DNA of 64,000 nucleotides. Origin: Tuctoria greenei (taxonomy: Eukaryota; Streptophyta; Magnoliopsida; Poales; Poaceae). The stretch covers positions 153,410,929 through 153,474,928 of the forward strand of contig JAYESD010000009.1 in assembly GCA_036927565.1 (NCBI GenBank). Direction: 5' to 3'. Shown here one piece after another: positions 45,360 through 58,497 of the stretch. The notes below the pieces were generated by a model that saw nothing but the letters and a program-made list of their open reading frames with translations, ran no database searches and was not told the origin of the DNA. Each line of letters opens with the position of its first letter. Positions within the stretch are counted from its first letter, which is position 1. The position numbers and the translations under genes were made by a program.

Positions 45360-48222
45360 TGTAACACCCTCATTTTCATGCATCATGCCCTACATACACT
45401 CATATACATGTTTAACATTAACCCACAACAAGAGGAACGAGTTTAAAATTGATTCGAAGCATTTAAAATTGATTTGGAACAAAACCGCACTTAAAATGCA
45501 GGAAAGTGCGGACTAGTCCAATTTTACTGAGGACTAGTCCGATTTCTCTCTGACTAAAAACGGACTTGTCCGTTCTTGCTGCGGACTAGTCCGATTTTGG
45601 CTCTGGAAACTTTTGGACTTGTCCGATTTTGTGCGGACTAGTCCGATACTCCAAGAATCCTTGAAAACTTGCTAAGTCCTTGGACTTTTCCGGACTAGTC
45701 CGGTGTTCCAGCGGACTTGTCCAATTTCCTCTCTGTTTAAAGTTGGATTTGTCTGATCTTTGGCCAGACTTGTCCGATTTTCTCTCTGGACGACTTCGGA
45801 CTAGTCTGGTCCTTTCCGGACTTGTCCGATATTTCGTGACTCCAAGTTGATCTTTTGTTTTACGACTTGTTTCTTAGGTTTCACGTTAAGTGGGCCTAGG
45901 GATGTCGTGTCTAACTCTTTTAGAGCCCATGTGGGACTCTAAACCGGCCTCTACTCATCCCAAAACTCAAAATCCATCTAACTCTAGCCTCCACCTCTAT
46001 ATAAACAGCCCCACCCCTTGGATTGACATCTATTTGCCACTTTTCCACCTACCCAAACCCTAGTTCGTGGGGAGCCACCATCAAGGAGGGAGGAGAAGAT
46101 CCCAAGCAAGAAGAAGAGGAGGAGGAAACGAATGAGGATCAAGATCTCCACCAAGTTTTCGTCCTTCACCACCAATTCATCCCCAAGTTCATCACCAACC
46201 CTAGATCACCAAGATCCAAGTGTTACCTCCAAGTTTCTTGATTCATTGAAGTTCTAAACACCTGGCATACCTTCTATTCTCTTTTCCTTACGAGAATTCA
46301 ACCCCTAATATCCGAATTTACGTCGATCTAGAAAACCCTAATCTTCTGATCTCGCGGAGTGCGGACTTGTCCGGTCCCTAGCGGACTAGTACGATCTTTC
46401 TGGTTAAATTGTGTTGAATTAATTCAAAAAATTGATCTAATCAACTCCAAATCTGTATAAACTTGTAAAAATCTATTAGAACTAGTTATTGATCATTAAA
46501 AGCAATCAATTAACAAGTTCTACATTGCATTTGCATAAATCATGCATGTCATGTCATATTGAGTAATATTTATGCACTCTTTGATTGTATTCTTGTCTTG
46601 TATGTTTATTGTGTGGATTAGACGGATTTGCGCTAGAGAGTGCCGCGGAGGATCTACAGCACCAAGAGTTTGAAGGCTTTGACCCTAGTCAAAAGCAAGA
46701 GCAAGGCAAGTGTCCTTGAAGCATATTGACCCTGTTTTTAAAATAAATGTTTTGTTTGCAAACTGCATGCTGTGTCAATTTGATGGGGAATCCTATGGTA
46801 GGAAGTTTACTAGATTTGTTAAACCACCCTTGTCACCTGGAATTTATGGTAGAGAGTTGGGAAGGATTTTCTACCTTTTGCTTCGCTTAATCAACTCGGA
46901 TGGGAAACCAACTATACCACTCAATTTAATTATGCATGGATGAGATTATGATTAACATGAACTGGATAACATGACATGGTAATGGGTGATCTAAGCAAGC
47001 CTGGTATGTGGATGGGTTGGATGTTATGATGGTTTTGCTTGCTTTAGATCTAAGGACCGGTTCATGCAAGAATAAGCCAGGACTACAGTGCCACCACGAG
47101 GCCAAGTATGGGTGCGGCGTAGCTAATTAATTAGGGCTTTGTCAGCGCTATTTGGACCATTAGGGATGCTCAGGGAAGGGGTAGTCAGATTGGGTTTGTT
47201 GATGATTGGTGGGACTACCCTGGGATCCGAATGGCTCAAGAGGGGGCCCTTGGTTGAAGATGTGCTCTGCGGGAGACATAGCCACCAGTGAAACCTCAGT
47301 GGGGTCTAAATAGGCTAGTAATCCCTTTGTAAAGACTATTTTGTGATCTCTTGGCCACACACCAACGGAAGTGTGTAATATGACTGATGGGTCATGGGCA
47401 TAAGGGAGATTCTTAGTCACCGAAAGGTGATGAAATCACGAACACGTGGGTAAAGAGGTACAAACTCTGCAGAGTTAAATAAAACTATCATGATAGCCGT
47501 GCTCCCGGTTATGAGCACCTGGACAACTTCCATGATTAGATGGAACTCGGTATTGGGATGGTATTTGGGATGGTTATGGTTGGTATTATGGTTATGGATT
47601 TATTTCTAGTATTGAATATGGTTATTGGCAAATGGTGAAATCTGGAATTATTGATGAGGATGGTGAATTGTGGATTGGTATTATGATATTACTTATGATT
47701 ATGATGGGTTTATTTCACATACATGTAATATATTGCTTTTCAAATGTTTTGATGTACTTTTCAGCACTTTGCCATTATTATTGTCGTCATTTGAATAAGC
47801 CAGATGTCATACTTTCCACACTTGCTGAGTACAACATGTACTCACTCTTGCAATTCCCCCCAACAGTTGCAGGTCAGGTTTGGGAGTTTAATGGCGATAA
47901 TGCGGAGTTCTAGGCCGTCTCTACCGTCAGCTTTGCCTGTGGTGTTGATTGGAGCTACGCATATATACCCTATTGCTTATGCTGCCTCGTTGTTTAGTTT
48001 GCTTAGTTAGTTTATTTCCGCTGCATTAGTTGAACCTGTCATTAATATTCATTGGAGCTTGTATTCGAGGATAATCCGGTTTGTGTAATAAAATTTGGTT
48101 AATTCATCTTGCTCTGTGGTAACTTTCTGTATATCGTTTGTGATTGCACTTGTGTATGTGTGTTGAACATCCTGGGCACACATATGCATTAGCTTGGTTC
48201 ATTTCCGGAACCGGGCATCACA
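45360..48222 (+). repeat. 5' LTR of Tekay C
   Basis: The 2863 bp repeat starts TGTAACACC and ends GCATCACA. TATATAAA is at 45998-46005. The palindrome array runs from about 45505 to 45832, with two more at 46358-46395, more mutated than in B. The ATTTAAAATTGATT duplication is present. Confidence 0.95.
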
Positions 48223-48487
48223 GATTGGTATCAGAGCCACAGGTTGACCGCAGGATGCATCCTAGATAGAATGGACACTTTATAGCACATAGGAGCACTC
48301 AGGAATCGATGTGTTTTTGCTTGGTGTTTGCTATATATATTGCTTGCTTGTGTGCTTAATAGAGGATTTTGGGATGCCTTAGCATTGCCATTTCCACCTA
48401 GGCTAGTGTAGCTAGCTGTTTAGTCTATACCCCTTGATGCATATAGTTGGGGACCCAAACTTATTCTTACCTATTGCTTTCCTTCAG
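48223..48487 (+). promoter_or_regulatory. Tekay C primer-binding site and leader
   Basis: TGGTATCAGAGCCACAGG at 48226-48243 matches the initiator-Met primer-binding site of B. The leader runs to the gag ATG at 48488. Confidence 0.9.
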
Positions 48488-51400
48488 ATGGTGAGGACTC
48501 GCAACCAGAGGGATGGTAATGATGAGGAGGAGAACAATGGAGTGCCTCAGAACAACATCGGACAAGGATCTACTCAGGGAGCTATCAACATTGAGCAGTT
48601 ATTGGCTATGCAAAACCAGCTCATGCAGACCATGATACAGACTATGGGACAGCTGCACGCTGGCAATATCAACAATCAGCCCCACATGCCGCCACCACCA
48701 CCCCCACCTCCTCATAACCGATTGGGAGAGTTTATGGGGACTAGGCCGCCAACCATTGCTCAAGTTGCCGACCCTATGGATGCGGATGATTGGCTCAAGT
48801 CTGTGGAGAAGACACTAGCTATTGTCCAATGCAATGAGCGGGAGAAGGTGTTATTTGCTTCTCATCAACTAGTTCGAGCAGCTGCAGATTGGTGGGATTC
48901 TTTATGCAATGCTCATGAGAACCAAGAAAGAATCACTTGGGCTGACTTCAAGGAGAGCTTCCGTTCTCATTATGTGCCCGAGGGTGTTATGATCTTGAAG
49001 AGGCAAGAATTTGAGAATTTGAGGCAAGGAAGATCGAGCGTGAGTGAATATCTCAACAAGTTCACTCAACTTTCAAGATATGCGCCTGAGGATGTGAGTC
49101 GGGACAGCCGAAAGCAATACTTGTTCATGAGGGGCTTGAACAATGAAATCCAAGTGCAATTGCTCAATTGTGACTATGCAAATTTTCGAAGCTTGTGGAC
49201 AAAGCAATTGTGGTTGAGAACAAGATCCGTGAGATGGAGCAAGAAATCAAGAGGAAAGCACCATATCAAGGACAGCAACAAGGAAGTAATGTGTGCCCTC
49301 GCCTTGCACCACCCAATGCGCCCTATTACAGCTCTTCTAGTCCTGGTCAACGCCCTGGTTATGCACCACGCCCAACTCAGTTTGTGCAGCAGCGCCCTGT
49401 TATGCAAGCGCCTAGGCCTCCAATGCCTTATGCACCTCGTGCTAATTTTCCTGCTGCAAATGTTCAAAACCAAGCTCGTCCCAATAATTCCGGTGGAGTT
49501 AAGAAGTGTTATACTTGTGGAGAAGCTGGACACTTCGCACATCAATGTCCTAAGTCAGGCCTTGGTCAAGGAAGCAATGTGCCGAGGCAAAACCCAAGAC
49601 CCAATGGAGGACAGCCACAAGGAAGCCGGGGACAGCAGAATTTTGCTCGTGGCAATGTGAACAATGTCTCTACGGAGGATGCTCAACAAGCGGATGATGT
49701 GGTCATTGGTATGCTTCTCGCCAACTCCAACCCCGCGACTATGTTGTTTGATTCTGGAGCATCGCATTCATTCATTGCATCGAAGTATGTTGCCAAGTAT
49801 AGTTTGCCTATCTCTCATATGAAGTTTACTCTATTGGTTAAGTCTCCTGGAGGAGAGATGAGGACAAATATAGTATGTCCAAAAATAAGCCTTAGAATAA
49901 GGGGGGTAGACTTCTCCGCCAACCTCATTGTTTTGGATTCTCAAGGATTGGACACTATACTTGGTATGGACTGGTTGAGGAAGCACAATGGAGTTATTGA
50001 GTGCGCCACAAAGACGGTGAAGTTGACCAATGAGGAAGGGATCACTGTAGAATTTGAAGCAACCCAACATGCACCGAAGCAATTAGAGCTGAATCATATG
50101 GACGGTGCCGCAATTGAGGAGATTCCGGTGGTGTGTGAATTTTTGGATGTTTTTCCGGACGAGTTGCCAGGTATGCCACCCGATCGAGACATTGAGTTTG
50201 TTATTAATTTAATACCTGGAACTTCACCTATAGCTAAGAGGCCGTATAGGATGCCTCCTATGGAATTAGCATAGCTCAAGAAGCAAATTCAAGAGCAATT
50301 AGAGAAGGGTTTTATTCGCCCTAGCTCTTCACCTTGGGGAGCGCCCGTTCTATTTGTGGACAAGAAGGATGGATCCCAAAGGATGTGCGTGGATTACCGA
50401 GCTCTCAACGAGGTAACAATCAAGAACAAGTACACCTTGCCACGTATAGAGGACTTGTTTGATCAGACGAAGGGAGCTTGTGTCTTCTCTAAGATTGATT
50501 TGAGGTCGGGATACTTTCAAATGAAGATTAGACCATCGGACATACCCAAGACAGCTTTTAGGACACAGTATGGATCTTATGAGTGCACCATGATATCCTT
50601 TGGATTGACAAATGCACCAGCCTACTTTATGTACCTCATGAATAAAGTCTTCATGGAGTACTTGGACAAGTTCGTCGTGGTGTTTATTGATGATATTATG
50701 ATCTACTCGAAGGATGAGAAAGAACATGAGGAACACTTGAGGCTCACGTTGCAGAAATTGAGAGAGCATCAATTGTATGCCAAGTTCAACAAGTGTCAGT
50801 TTTGGTTGAGAGAGGTGTCGTTTTTGGGTCATATAATTTCAGGAGGAGGAGTATCGGTTGACCCCGGAAAAGTGAGAGACGTGTTGAAGTGGGAGCCGCC
50901 GCAAAATGTCAAGGAAATAAGAAGTTTTCTTGGGATGGCTGGATATTACCGTAGATTCATTAAGGACTTTTCCAAGATAGACAAACCTATGACGGAGTTG
51001 CTAATGAAGGGAAAGGCTTTCCAATGGACTCAAGCTTGTCAAAATAGTTTTGAGGAGTTGAAGAAGAGGTTGGCGACATCCCCAGTTTTGGTATTACCGG
51101 ATGTAAGCAAGAGTTTTGACATTTATTGCGATGCATCAAGACAAGGACTTGGATGTGTATTGATGCAAGAAGGTCAAGTGGTCGCCTATGCATCAAGACA
51201 ATTGAAGGAACATGAGCAGAATTACCCAACACATGATTTATAACTTGCTGCCGTGGTACATGCATTGAAGATTTGGAGGCACTATATTCTTGGACATAGG
51301 TGTGAAATTTATATGGATCATAAGAGTTTGAATAGATTTTCACACAAACAGATCTGAATTTGAGGCAACGGAGATGGTTGGAGCTCATCAAAGATTATGA

Positions 51401-52883
51401 TTGGGGATCAACTATCATCCGGGAAAGGCCAATGTAGTGGTCGATGCTTTGAGTAGAAAGGGAGTAAGTCACCAACTCACAGTTCGAGAGTTACCATCCG
51501 ATTTATGCAAGGAGTTTGAACGGTTGAACCTCGGGTTTGTAAATGAGATGGAGATGATGGAGTTGAACCCAACCTTGGAGCAAGAAATTCAAGAGGCACA
51601 AACCGCAGATGCGGAGATCAAGGAAATCAAGGAAAGGATCGAATAAGGGAGAGAATTCAAATTTGACGAGGATGAACGTGGTACCTTATGGCTTGGAAAG
51701 AGAATCGTTGTGCCTAATGTAAAGCATATTCAGGAGACAGTATTAAAAGAGGCACATGACTCACCTTACTCGATTCATCCCGGTTGTACGAAGATGTACA
51801 AAAACTTGAAGACTTGCTATTGGTGGGATAGCAAGAAGAAGGACATAGCTGAATACGTAGCATTGTGTGACGTGTGCCAACGAGTCAAGGCGGAACATCA
51901 AAGGCCAGCTGGATTATTGCAACCGTTGAAGATTCCAGAATGGAAGTGGGAAGAAATTGGAATGAACTTCATAGTTGGGTTACCACGTACTCAGTCCAGA
52001 TATGACTCAATTTGGGTAATTGTGGATCGCTTAACCAAGTCAGCTCATTTTGTCCCTGTGAAGACCAAATATACAGCTGCACGATTAGCCAAAATATACA
52101 TGGAGCATATTGTGTGTCGACATGGAGTCCCTAAGAAGATAGTCTCGGATAGAGGTTCTCAATTTACCTCCAGATTTTGGCAAAAATTGCATGAAGCTTT
52201 GGGAACGAGGTTGAATTTTAGTTCAGCATATCATCCTCAAACGGATGGACAAACCAAGAGGACCAATCAGGTTTTGGAGGACATGTTAAGAGCTTGTGCC
52301 TTGAAGCATGGGAAAAGTTGGGACAAAAGCTTGCCATACGCGGAATTTTCATACAACAATAGTTACCAAGCAAGCTTGAAAATGTCACCGTATGAAGCGC
52401 TTTATGGAAGGAAGTGTAGGACACCTTTATTCTGGAATGAGGCAGGAGAAACTCAAGTATTTGGTCCGGATGTGTTGCAAGAAGCCGAAAAGCAAGTCCA
52501 AATAATTTGTGAAAACTTGAGGGCTGCCCAATCAAGGCAAAAAGGCTATGCGAACAATAGGAGACGGAAATTAGCCTTTAAAATAGGAGATTTTGTTTAC
52601 CTCAAGGTGTCACCAATGAGAGGTCATAAGAGGTTTAACATAAGAGACAAGCTCGCACCTCGTTATATTGGACCATTCAAGATTTTGGACAAAAGAGGAG
52701 AAGTAGCGTATAAGTTGGAGATGCCAGCTCATCTCTCAGACGTGCATGATGTCTTTCATGTTTCCCAGCTCAAGAAGTGCTTGAGAGTGCCGGAAGAACA
52801 AGTGTCAATGGAAGAATTGTAACTAGAGGAAGATTTGACTTATGCCGAACAACCGGTCAAAATCTTGGAAACTAAGGAGAGGG

Positions 52884-53550
52884 TGATAGGAAAAAGATGA
52901 AAGATGAGGCCCGATCTTCCGAAAGGTAATGGATAAGTCGATTGATGGAGATCTCGACGTTGATGATCCGAGGCTCTCGAGTAGAACACGAACAACCCCT
53001 GCAATCACTACACCACCGCTCTGTTGGTTATCAACCGTGCTGCACACGATTGACCTCGCCAAGAAGGCTAATCCTGCAAGTGCACTGAGAACACAAGCAA
53101 GAACGTAGAAGAAGCAATCTGAAATTGATGAATTGGTGTTTCACAAATTGTAGAACGGCGATATTATTGATCTAAGTAAAACCAAATTGTTCATGACGGC
53201 TACTATGGAGTATATATAGGTGGGAGGACGTCCAAGGGGGTGTTGGGGTCGTGACCTAACCCTAACACACGAAAATAATGGACTTAGATTTGATACAAGG
53301 CCCAATGGCCCAATATGGTGGTGCAGCACCCTAACAGATTCTGTACTCGATATTGTTTCGACAATTCCCGATGACTCCGAAGGAATTTTAATATGAGACC
53401 AGAGCCATTGGAAAGGTTATCCTCTTCCCTTTCCGTGCATATGTGGAACGTACAAAACAGAGTTCGTATGCGTCCTGAGCGTCCGTTTTAGTGCGTACTG
53501 CTCCTGGACTCCGAGTTGGATACGATTTGGAGTTTGGTTTGGTTTCCATA
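52884..53550 (-). repeat. Left LTR of D, truncated
   Basis: The 667 bp copy aligns to 53883-54550 with few differences, then similarity stops. The U3 part present in the right copy is missing here. A TATATATA is at about 53211-53218. Confidence 0.75.
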
Positions 53551-53882
53551 TATGATGAAAATACCGAACTGGACAGAGGCGAATCTAATCTGGATGTGAT
53601 GACGTGATTCAAAAGGAGGAATCACACAATGCAAAACTCAAACTAAGACCAAAAACACATTCTAAACCAGCAATATGACTCAACCACGGACACAAACTCA
53701 ACAAAACCAAACTGAATAACAAAGTTGCAAAGGCTCAAACGTGGTTTGGACAAAGTAATGAACAGATCTACTAAACTGCAAGTTCTTTTGTGGCCTTTTT
53801 GTGGACTCTAGGTATGAAAAACAAAACTAATGTAATAGATAGATGAATTACCTAACGGGCAACCTGGAAATCTGATACCAAT

Positions 53883-54794
53883 TGATGAGAAAAAGGTTTA
53901 TGTTTAGGCCCGATCTTCCAAAAGGTAATGGATAAGTCGATTGATGGAGATCTCGACGTTGATGATCCGAGGCTCTCGAGTAGAACACGAACAACCCCTG
54001 CAATCACTACACCACCGCTCTGTTGGTTATCAACCATGCTGCACACGATTGACCTCGCCAAGAAGACTAATCCCTGCAAGTGCAACCGAGAACACAAGCA
54101 AGAACGTAGAAGAAGCAATCTAAAATTGCTGAATTGGGGTTTCACAAACCGTAGAACGGCGATATTAATGATCTAAGCAAAAACCAATTGTTCATGACGG
54201 CTACTATGGAGTATATATAGGTGGGAGGACGTCCAAGGGGGTGTTGGGGTCGTGACCTAACCCTAAAACACGAAAATAATGGACTTAGACTTGATACAAG
54301 GCCCAATGGCCCAATATGGTGGCGCAGCACCCTGACAGATTCTGTACTCAATATTGTTTCGACAATTCCCGATGACTCTGAAGAAATTTTGATATGAGAC
54401 CAGAACCATTGGAAAGTTTATCCTCTTCCCTTTCCATGCATATGTGGAACGTACAAAACGGAGTTCGTATGGGTCCTGGGCGTCCGTTTTAGTGCGTACT
54501 GCTCCTGGACTCCGAGTTGGATACGATTTGGAGTTTGGTTCGGTTTCCATCTTCTTTGAACGAATTCTCTGGTCTTCCACGTCCCTAATACTTCCTCCAA
54601 GTACTCCTTGAACCTCTCCATGGATCCTAATCACAATTAAATAATTAAGTAGCAATCTATGCTCAAAAACATATAAGGAAATATATAAGAACGAGTTCAC
54701 CTCCGAAATTAATTGTTGTGTATGAACTCTATTGATTGCATCTTGTATGTTCAATGGAGTGTTGTTTGTATCCATAGAAGTGATGTCCTCATCA
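53883..54794 (-). repeat. Right LTR of D
   Basis: The 912 bp repeat has ends TGATGAG and CTCATCA. A TATATATA stretch is at 54212-54219. Two segments (about 54400-54560) encode nothing recognisable. Confidence 0.75.
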
Positions 54795-54961
54795 GAGGGT
54801 CACAAGGAACAAGGTTATTAGATGGTGTAAAGTTCAATGGAAGCACCACACAGAAAAAGAAGCGACGTGGGAATTGGAGGATGATCTCAAGAAGGAATTT
54901 CCTTATCTTTTCTCTTCCGCGTCGAATCTCGAGGGCGAGATTCATTTTAAGGGGGTAGGTT

Positions 54962-57823
54962 TGTAACACCCTCATTTTCATGCATCATTCCCTACATACA
55001 CTCATATACATGTTTAACATTAACCCACAACAAGAGGAACGAGTTTAAAATTGATTCGGAGCATTTAAAATTGATTTGGAACAAAACTGCACTTAAAATG
55101 CAGGAAAGTGCGAACTAGTCCGATTTTACTGAGGACTAGTCCGATTTCTCTCTGACTAAAAACGGACTTGTCCGTTTTTGCTGCGGACTAGTCCGATTTT
55201 GGCTCTGGAAACTTTCGGACTTGTCCGATTTTGTGCAGACTAGTCCGATACTCCAAGAATCCTTGAAAATTTGCTAAGTCCTTGGACTTTTCCGGACTAG
55301 TCCGGTGTTCCAGCGGACTTGTCCGATTTCCTCTCTGTTTAAAGTCAGATTTGACTGATCTTTGGCCAGACTTGTCCGATTTTCTCTCTGGACGACTTCG
55401 GACTAGTCCGGTCCTTTCCGGACTTGTCCGATATTTCGTGACTCCGAGTTGATCTTTTGTTTTACGACTTGTTTCTTGGGTTTCACGTTAAGTGGGCCTA
55501 AGGATGTCGTGTCTAACTCTTTTAGAGCCCATGTGGGACTCTAAACCGGCCTCTATTGATCCCAAAACTCGAAATCCATCTAACCCTAGCCTCCACCTCT
55601 ATATAAACAGCCCCACCCCTTGGATTGACATCTATTTGCCACTTTTCCACCCACCCAAACCCTAGTTCGTGGGGAGCCACCATCAAGGAGGGAGGAGAAG
55701 ATCCCAAGCAAGAAGAAGAAGAGGAGGAAACGAAAGAGGATCAAGATCTCCACTAAGTTTTTGTCCTTCACCACCAATTCATCCCCAAGTTCATCACCAA
55801 CCCTAGATCACCAAGATCCAAGTGTTACATCCAAGTTTCTTGATTCATTGAAGTTCTAAACACCTGGTATACCTTCTATTCTCTTTTCCTTACGATAATT
55901 CAACCCCTAATCTCCGAATTTACGTCGATCTAGAAAACCCTAATCTTCTGATCTCGCGGAGTGCGGACTTGTCCGGTCCCTAGCGGACTAGTCCGATCTT
56001 TCTGGTTAAATTGTGTTGAATTAATTCTAAAAATTGATCTAATCAACTCCAAATCTGTATAAACTTGTAAAAATCTATTAGAACTAGTTATTGATCATTA
56101 AAAGCAATCAATTAACAAGTTCTACCTTGCATTTGAATAAATCATGCATGTCATGTCATATTGAGTAATATTTGTGCACTCTTTCATTGTGTTCTTGTCT
56201 TGTATGTTTATTGTGTGGATTAGACAGATTTGCGCTAGAGAGTGCCACGGAGGATCTACGGCACCAAGAGTTTGAAGGATTTGACCCTAATCAACAGCAA
56301 GAGCAAGGCAAGTGTCCTTGAAGCATATTGACCCTGTTTTTAAAATAAATGTTTTGTTTGCAAACTGCATGCTGTGTCAATTTTATGGGGAATCCTATGG
56401 TAGGAAGTTTACTAGACTTGTTAAACCACCCTTGTCACCTGGAATTTATGGTACAGAGTCGGGAAGGGTTTTTACCTTTTGCTTCGCTTAATCAACTGGG
56501 ATGGGAAACCAACTATACCACTCAATTTAATTATGCATGGATGAGATTATGATTAACATGAACTGGATAACATGACATGGTAATGGGTGATCTAAGCAAG
56601 CCTGGTATGTGGATGGGTTGGATGTTATGACGGTTTTGATTGCTTTAGATCTAAGGACCAGTTCATGCGAGAATAAGCCAGGACTACAGTGCCACCACGA
56701 GGCCAAGTATGGGTGCGGCGTAGCTGATTAATTAGGGCTTTGCCAGTGCTATTTGGGCCATTAGGGATGCTCGGGGAAGGGGTAGTCAGATTGGGTTTGT
56801 TGATGATTGGTGGGACTACCCTGGGATCCGAATGGCTCAAGAGGGGTCCCTTGGTTGAAGATGTGCTCTGCGGGAGACATCGCCACCAGTAAAACCTCAG
56901 TGGGGTCTAAATAGGCTAGTAATCCCTTTGTAAAGGCTATTTTGTGATCTCTTGGCCACACACCAATGGAAGTGTGTAATATGACCGATGTGTCATGGGC
57001 ATAAGGGAGATTCTTAGTCACCGAAAGGTGATGAAATCACGAACATGTGGGTAAAGAGGTACAAACTCTGCAGAGTTAAATAAAACTATCATGATAGTCG
57101 TGCTCCCGGTTATGAGCACCTGGACAACTTCCATGATTAGAGGGAACTCGGTATTGGGATGGTATTTGGGATGGTTATGGTTGGTATTATGGTTATGGAT
57201 TTATTTCTAGTATTGAATATGGTTATTGGCAAATGGTGAAATCTGGAATTATTGATGAGGATGGTGAATTGTGGATTGGTATTATGATATTACTTATGAT
57301 TATGATGGATTTATTTCACATACATGTAATATATTGCTTTTCAAATGTTTTGATGTACTTTTCAGCACTTTGCCATTATTATTTTCATCATTTGAATAAG
57401 CCACATGTCATACTTTCCACACATGCTGAGTATGACATGTACTCACTCTTGCAATTCCTCCCAATAGTTGCAGGTCAGGTTTGGGAGTTTAATGGCGATA
57501 ATGCGGAGTTCTAGGCCGTGTCTACCGTCAGCTTTGCCTGTGGTGTTGATTGGAGCTACGCATATATATCCTATTGCTTATGCTGCCTAGTTGTTTAGTT
57601 TGCTTAGTTAGTTTATTTCCGCTGCATTAGTTGAACCTGTCATTAATATTCATTGGAGCTTGTATTCGAAGATAATCTGGTTTGTGTAATCAAATTTGGT
57701 TAATTAATCTTGCTCTGTGGTAACTTTCTGTATATCATTTGTGATTGCACTCGTGTATGTGTGTTGAAAATCCTGGGCACACATATGCGTTAGCTTGGTT
57801 CATTTCCGGAACCGGGCATCACA
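54962..57823 (+). repeat. 3' LTR of Tekay C
   Basis: The 2862 bp repeat follows the polypurine tract AAGGGGGTAGGTT at 54944-54956. TATATAAA is at 55600-55607. The palindrome array runs from about 55108 to 55432, with two more at 55962-55998. It is followed by CTGGG. Confidence 0.95.
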
Positions 57824-57828
57824 CTGGG

Positions 57829-58497
57829 TGACAAGAGTCTCGCGGAGCGCACCAAGAAGCTGGAGGAGCGCTGCGAGAAGGAGGAGAAGAAGGTCTGGCA
57901 ACGAGGACAGGACCTCACCACGAGGGAGAATGAAATTGCTGCCAGGGAGAAGAAAGTGCGGGGCCGGGAGAAGGACCTGGTCGACCGCCGGAACAAGAAA
58001 GTGCGGGGCCGGGAGAAAGGCAGGTTGCTGAAAATATTCAACAGAACGCCAAAGAGGTCGAGCGCCTTGCCCGGGAGAATTCGGAGCTTGCGGCAACCAA
58101 GAGATCCTTGGAAGAGATGCGAGGCTCAGGGGCTGCAGAGTCCCAACAAGTTTGGGACTTCTTGGGCAAAGTCAATGACGCGTTGACGCCGATGGGTTTT
58201 AGTCTTGTGCGTCTGGATGATCCGGAGCCGGAGTTGGACCAGGCATTGCAGGCGTTGAGCTCGGCGGGCAACAAGCTCACCAAGATGGGCGATGTCATCG
58301 CAGACCAGCTGGAAACCGAAGGACAATCCCTGGCGAAGAACATCGCAGAGTACATGCTGACATGCTACACAAGTCGGGACCCTCTCTTCCCACTGGACCC
58401 GGTGCTTGAAGGCCCCATCGACGGAGAGGGAGAAGCCGCCAAAGCCAGCGTGTCGGAGGTTGCCCAGAAGGTCGCCTTGTTCTTCCATAGGGTCTAG
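57829..58497 (+). pseudogene. Antisense accessory ORF of A, part 3 (C-terminus)
   Basis: This continues the coiled coil of part 2 after Tekay C: lysine/glutamate-rich (KKLEERCEKEEKK), with a partial duplication of KKVRGREK (57950 and 58003) and a frame change near 58020. From 58108 the frame is open to TAG 58495-58497 and encodes a compact helical domain (QQVWDFLGKVNDALTPMGF, then LVRLDDPEPELDQAL, ADQLETEG, VAQKVALFFHRV). It is followed by a CT-rich 3' region. The function is unknown; the whole ORF is a long coiled-coil protein antisense to pol. Confidence 0.7.

Larger units (their letters stand above)
52884..54794 (-). mobile_element. Small non-autonomous LTR element (D)
   Basis: D is inserted in the chromodomain of C with GAGGG at 52879-52883 and 54795-54799. 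The right repeat (53883-54794) has TGATGAG...CTCATCA ends. The left repeat (52884-53550) begins TGATAGG and matches the first 668 bp of the right one, but lacks the last 244 bp. Next to the right repeat (53871-53880) the minus strand reads TGGTATCAGA, an initiator-Met primer-binding site, so the element reads on the minus strand. The 320 bp between holds no ORF. This fits a TRIM/LARD-like element that depends on others. Confidence 0.8.
48488..54959 (+). pseudogene. Tekay C gag-pol, multiply broken
   Basis: Gag opens at ATG 48488. One base is missing relative to B near 49185, shifting the frame. Coding continues from 49195 with the zinc knuckle, protease (LFDSGASHSFIA) and the start of RT, ending at TAG 50272-50274. 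RT continues from 50275 to TAA 51241-51243 (FIDDIMIYS near 50687). RNase H has small deletions near 51333 and 51400. TAA at 51644-51646 precedes integrase (51710-52822, HPGCTKMY, DRGSQFTS, YHPQTDGQTKRTNQ), which ends at TAA 52820-52822. The chromodomain is split by element D and resumes at 54801. Where B carries a TGA at 33135, C has TGG, showing the ancestral codon. Confidence 0.9.
45360..57823 (+). mobile_element. Tekay-type chromovirus (C), degenerate
   Basis: The element runs from LTR 45360-48222 to LTR 54962-57823, flanked by CTGGG at 45355-45359 and 57824-57828. It has the same family organisation as B but with many stops, frame changes and an internal insertion (D). Its LTRs carry a short duplication absent from B (TTTAAAATTGATT twice near 45442-45475), so C belongs to a sister subfamily. 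Without D it is about 10.55 kb. Confidence 0.95.

Noticed and set aside
54263..54775. 170-codon minus-strand ORF in element D
   Set aside because: The corresponding frame is not kept in the left LTR copy, and no domain is recognisable. It is probably a chance ORF in an LTR.
57795..58096. Arginine-rich and proline/leucine-rich ORFs in several frames
   Set aside because: They are shadows of the GC-rich coiled-coil coding sequence of the accessory ORF and show no family motifs.
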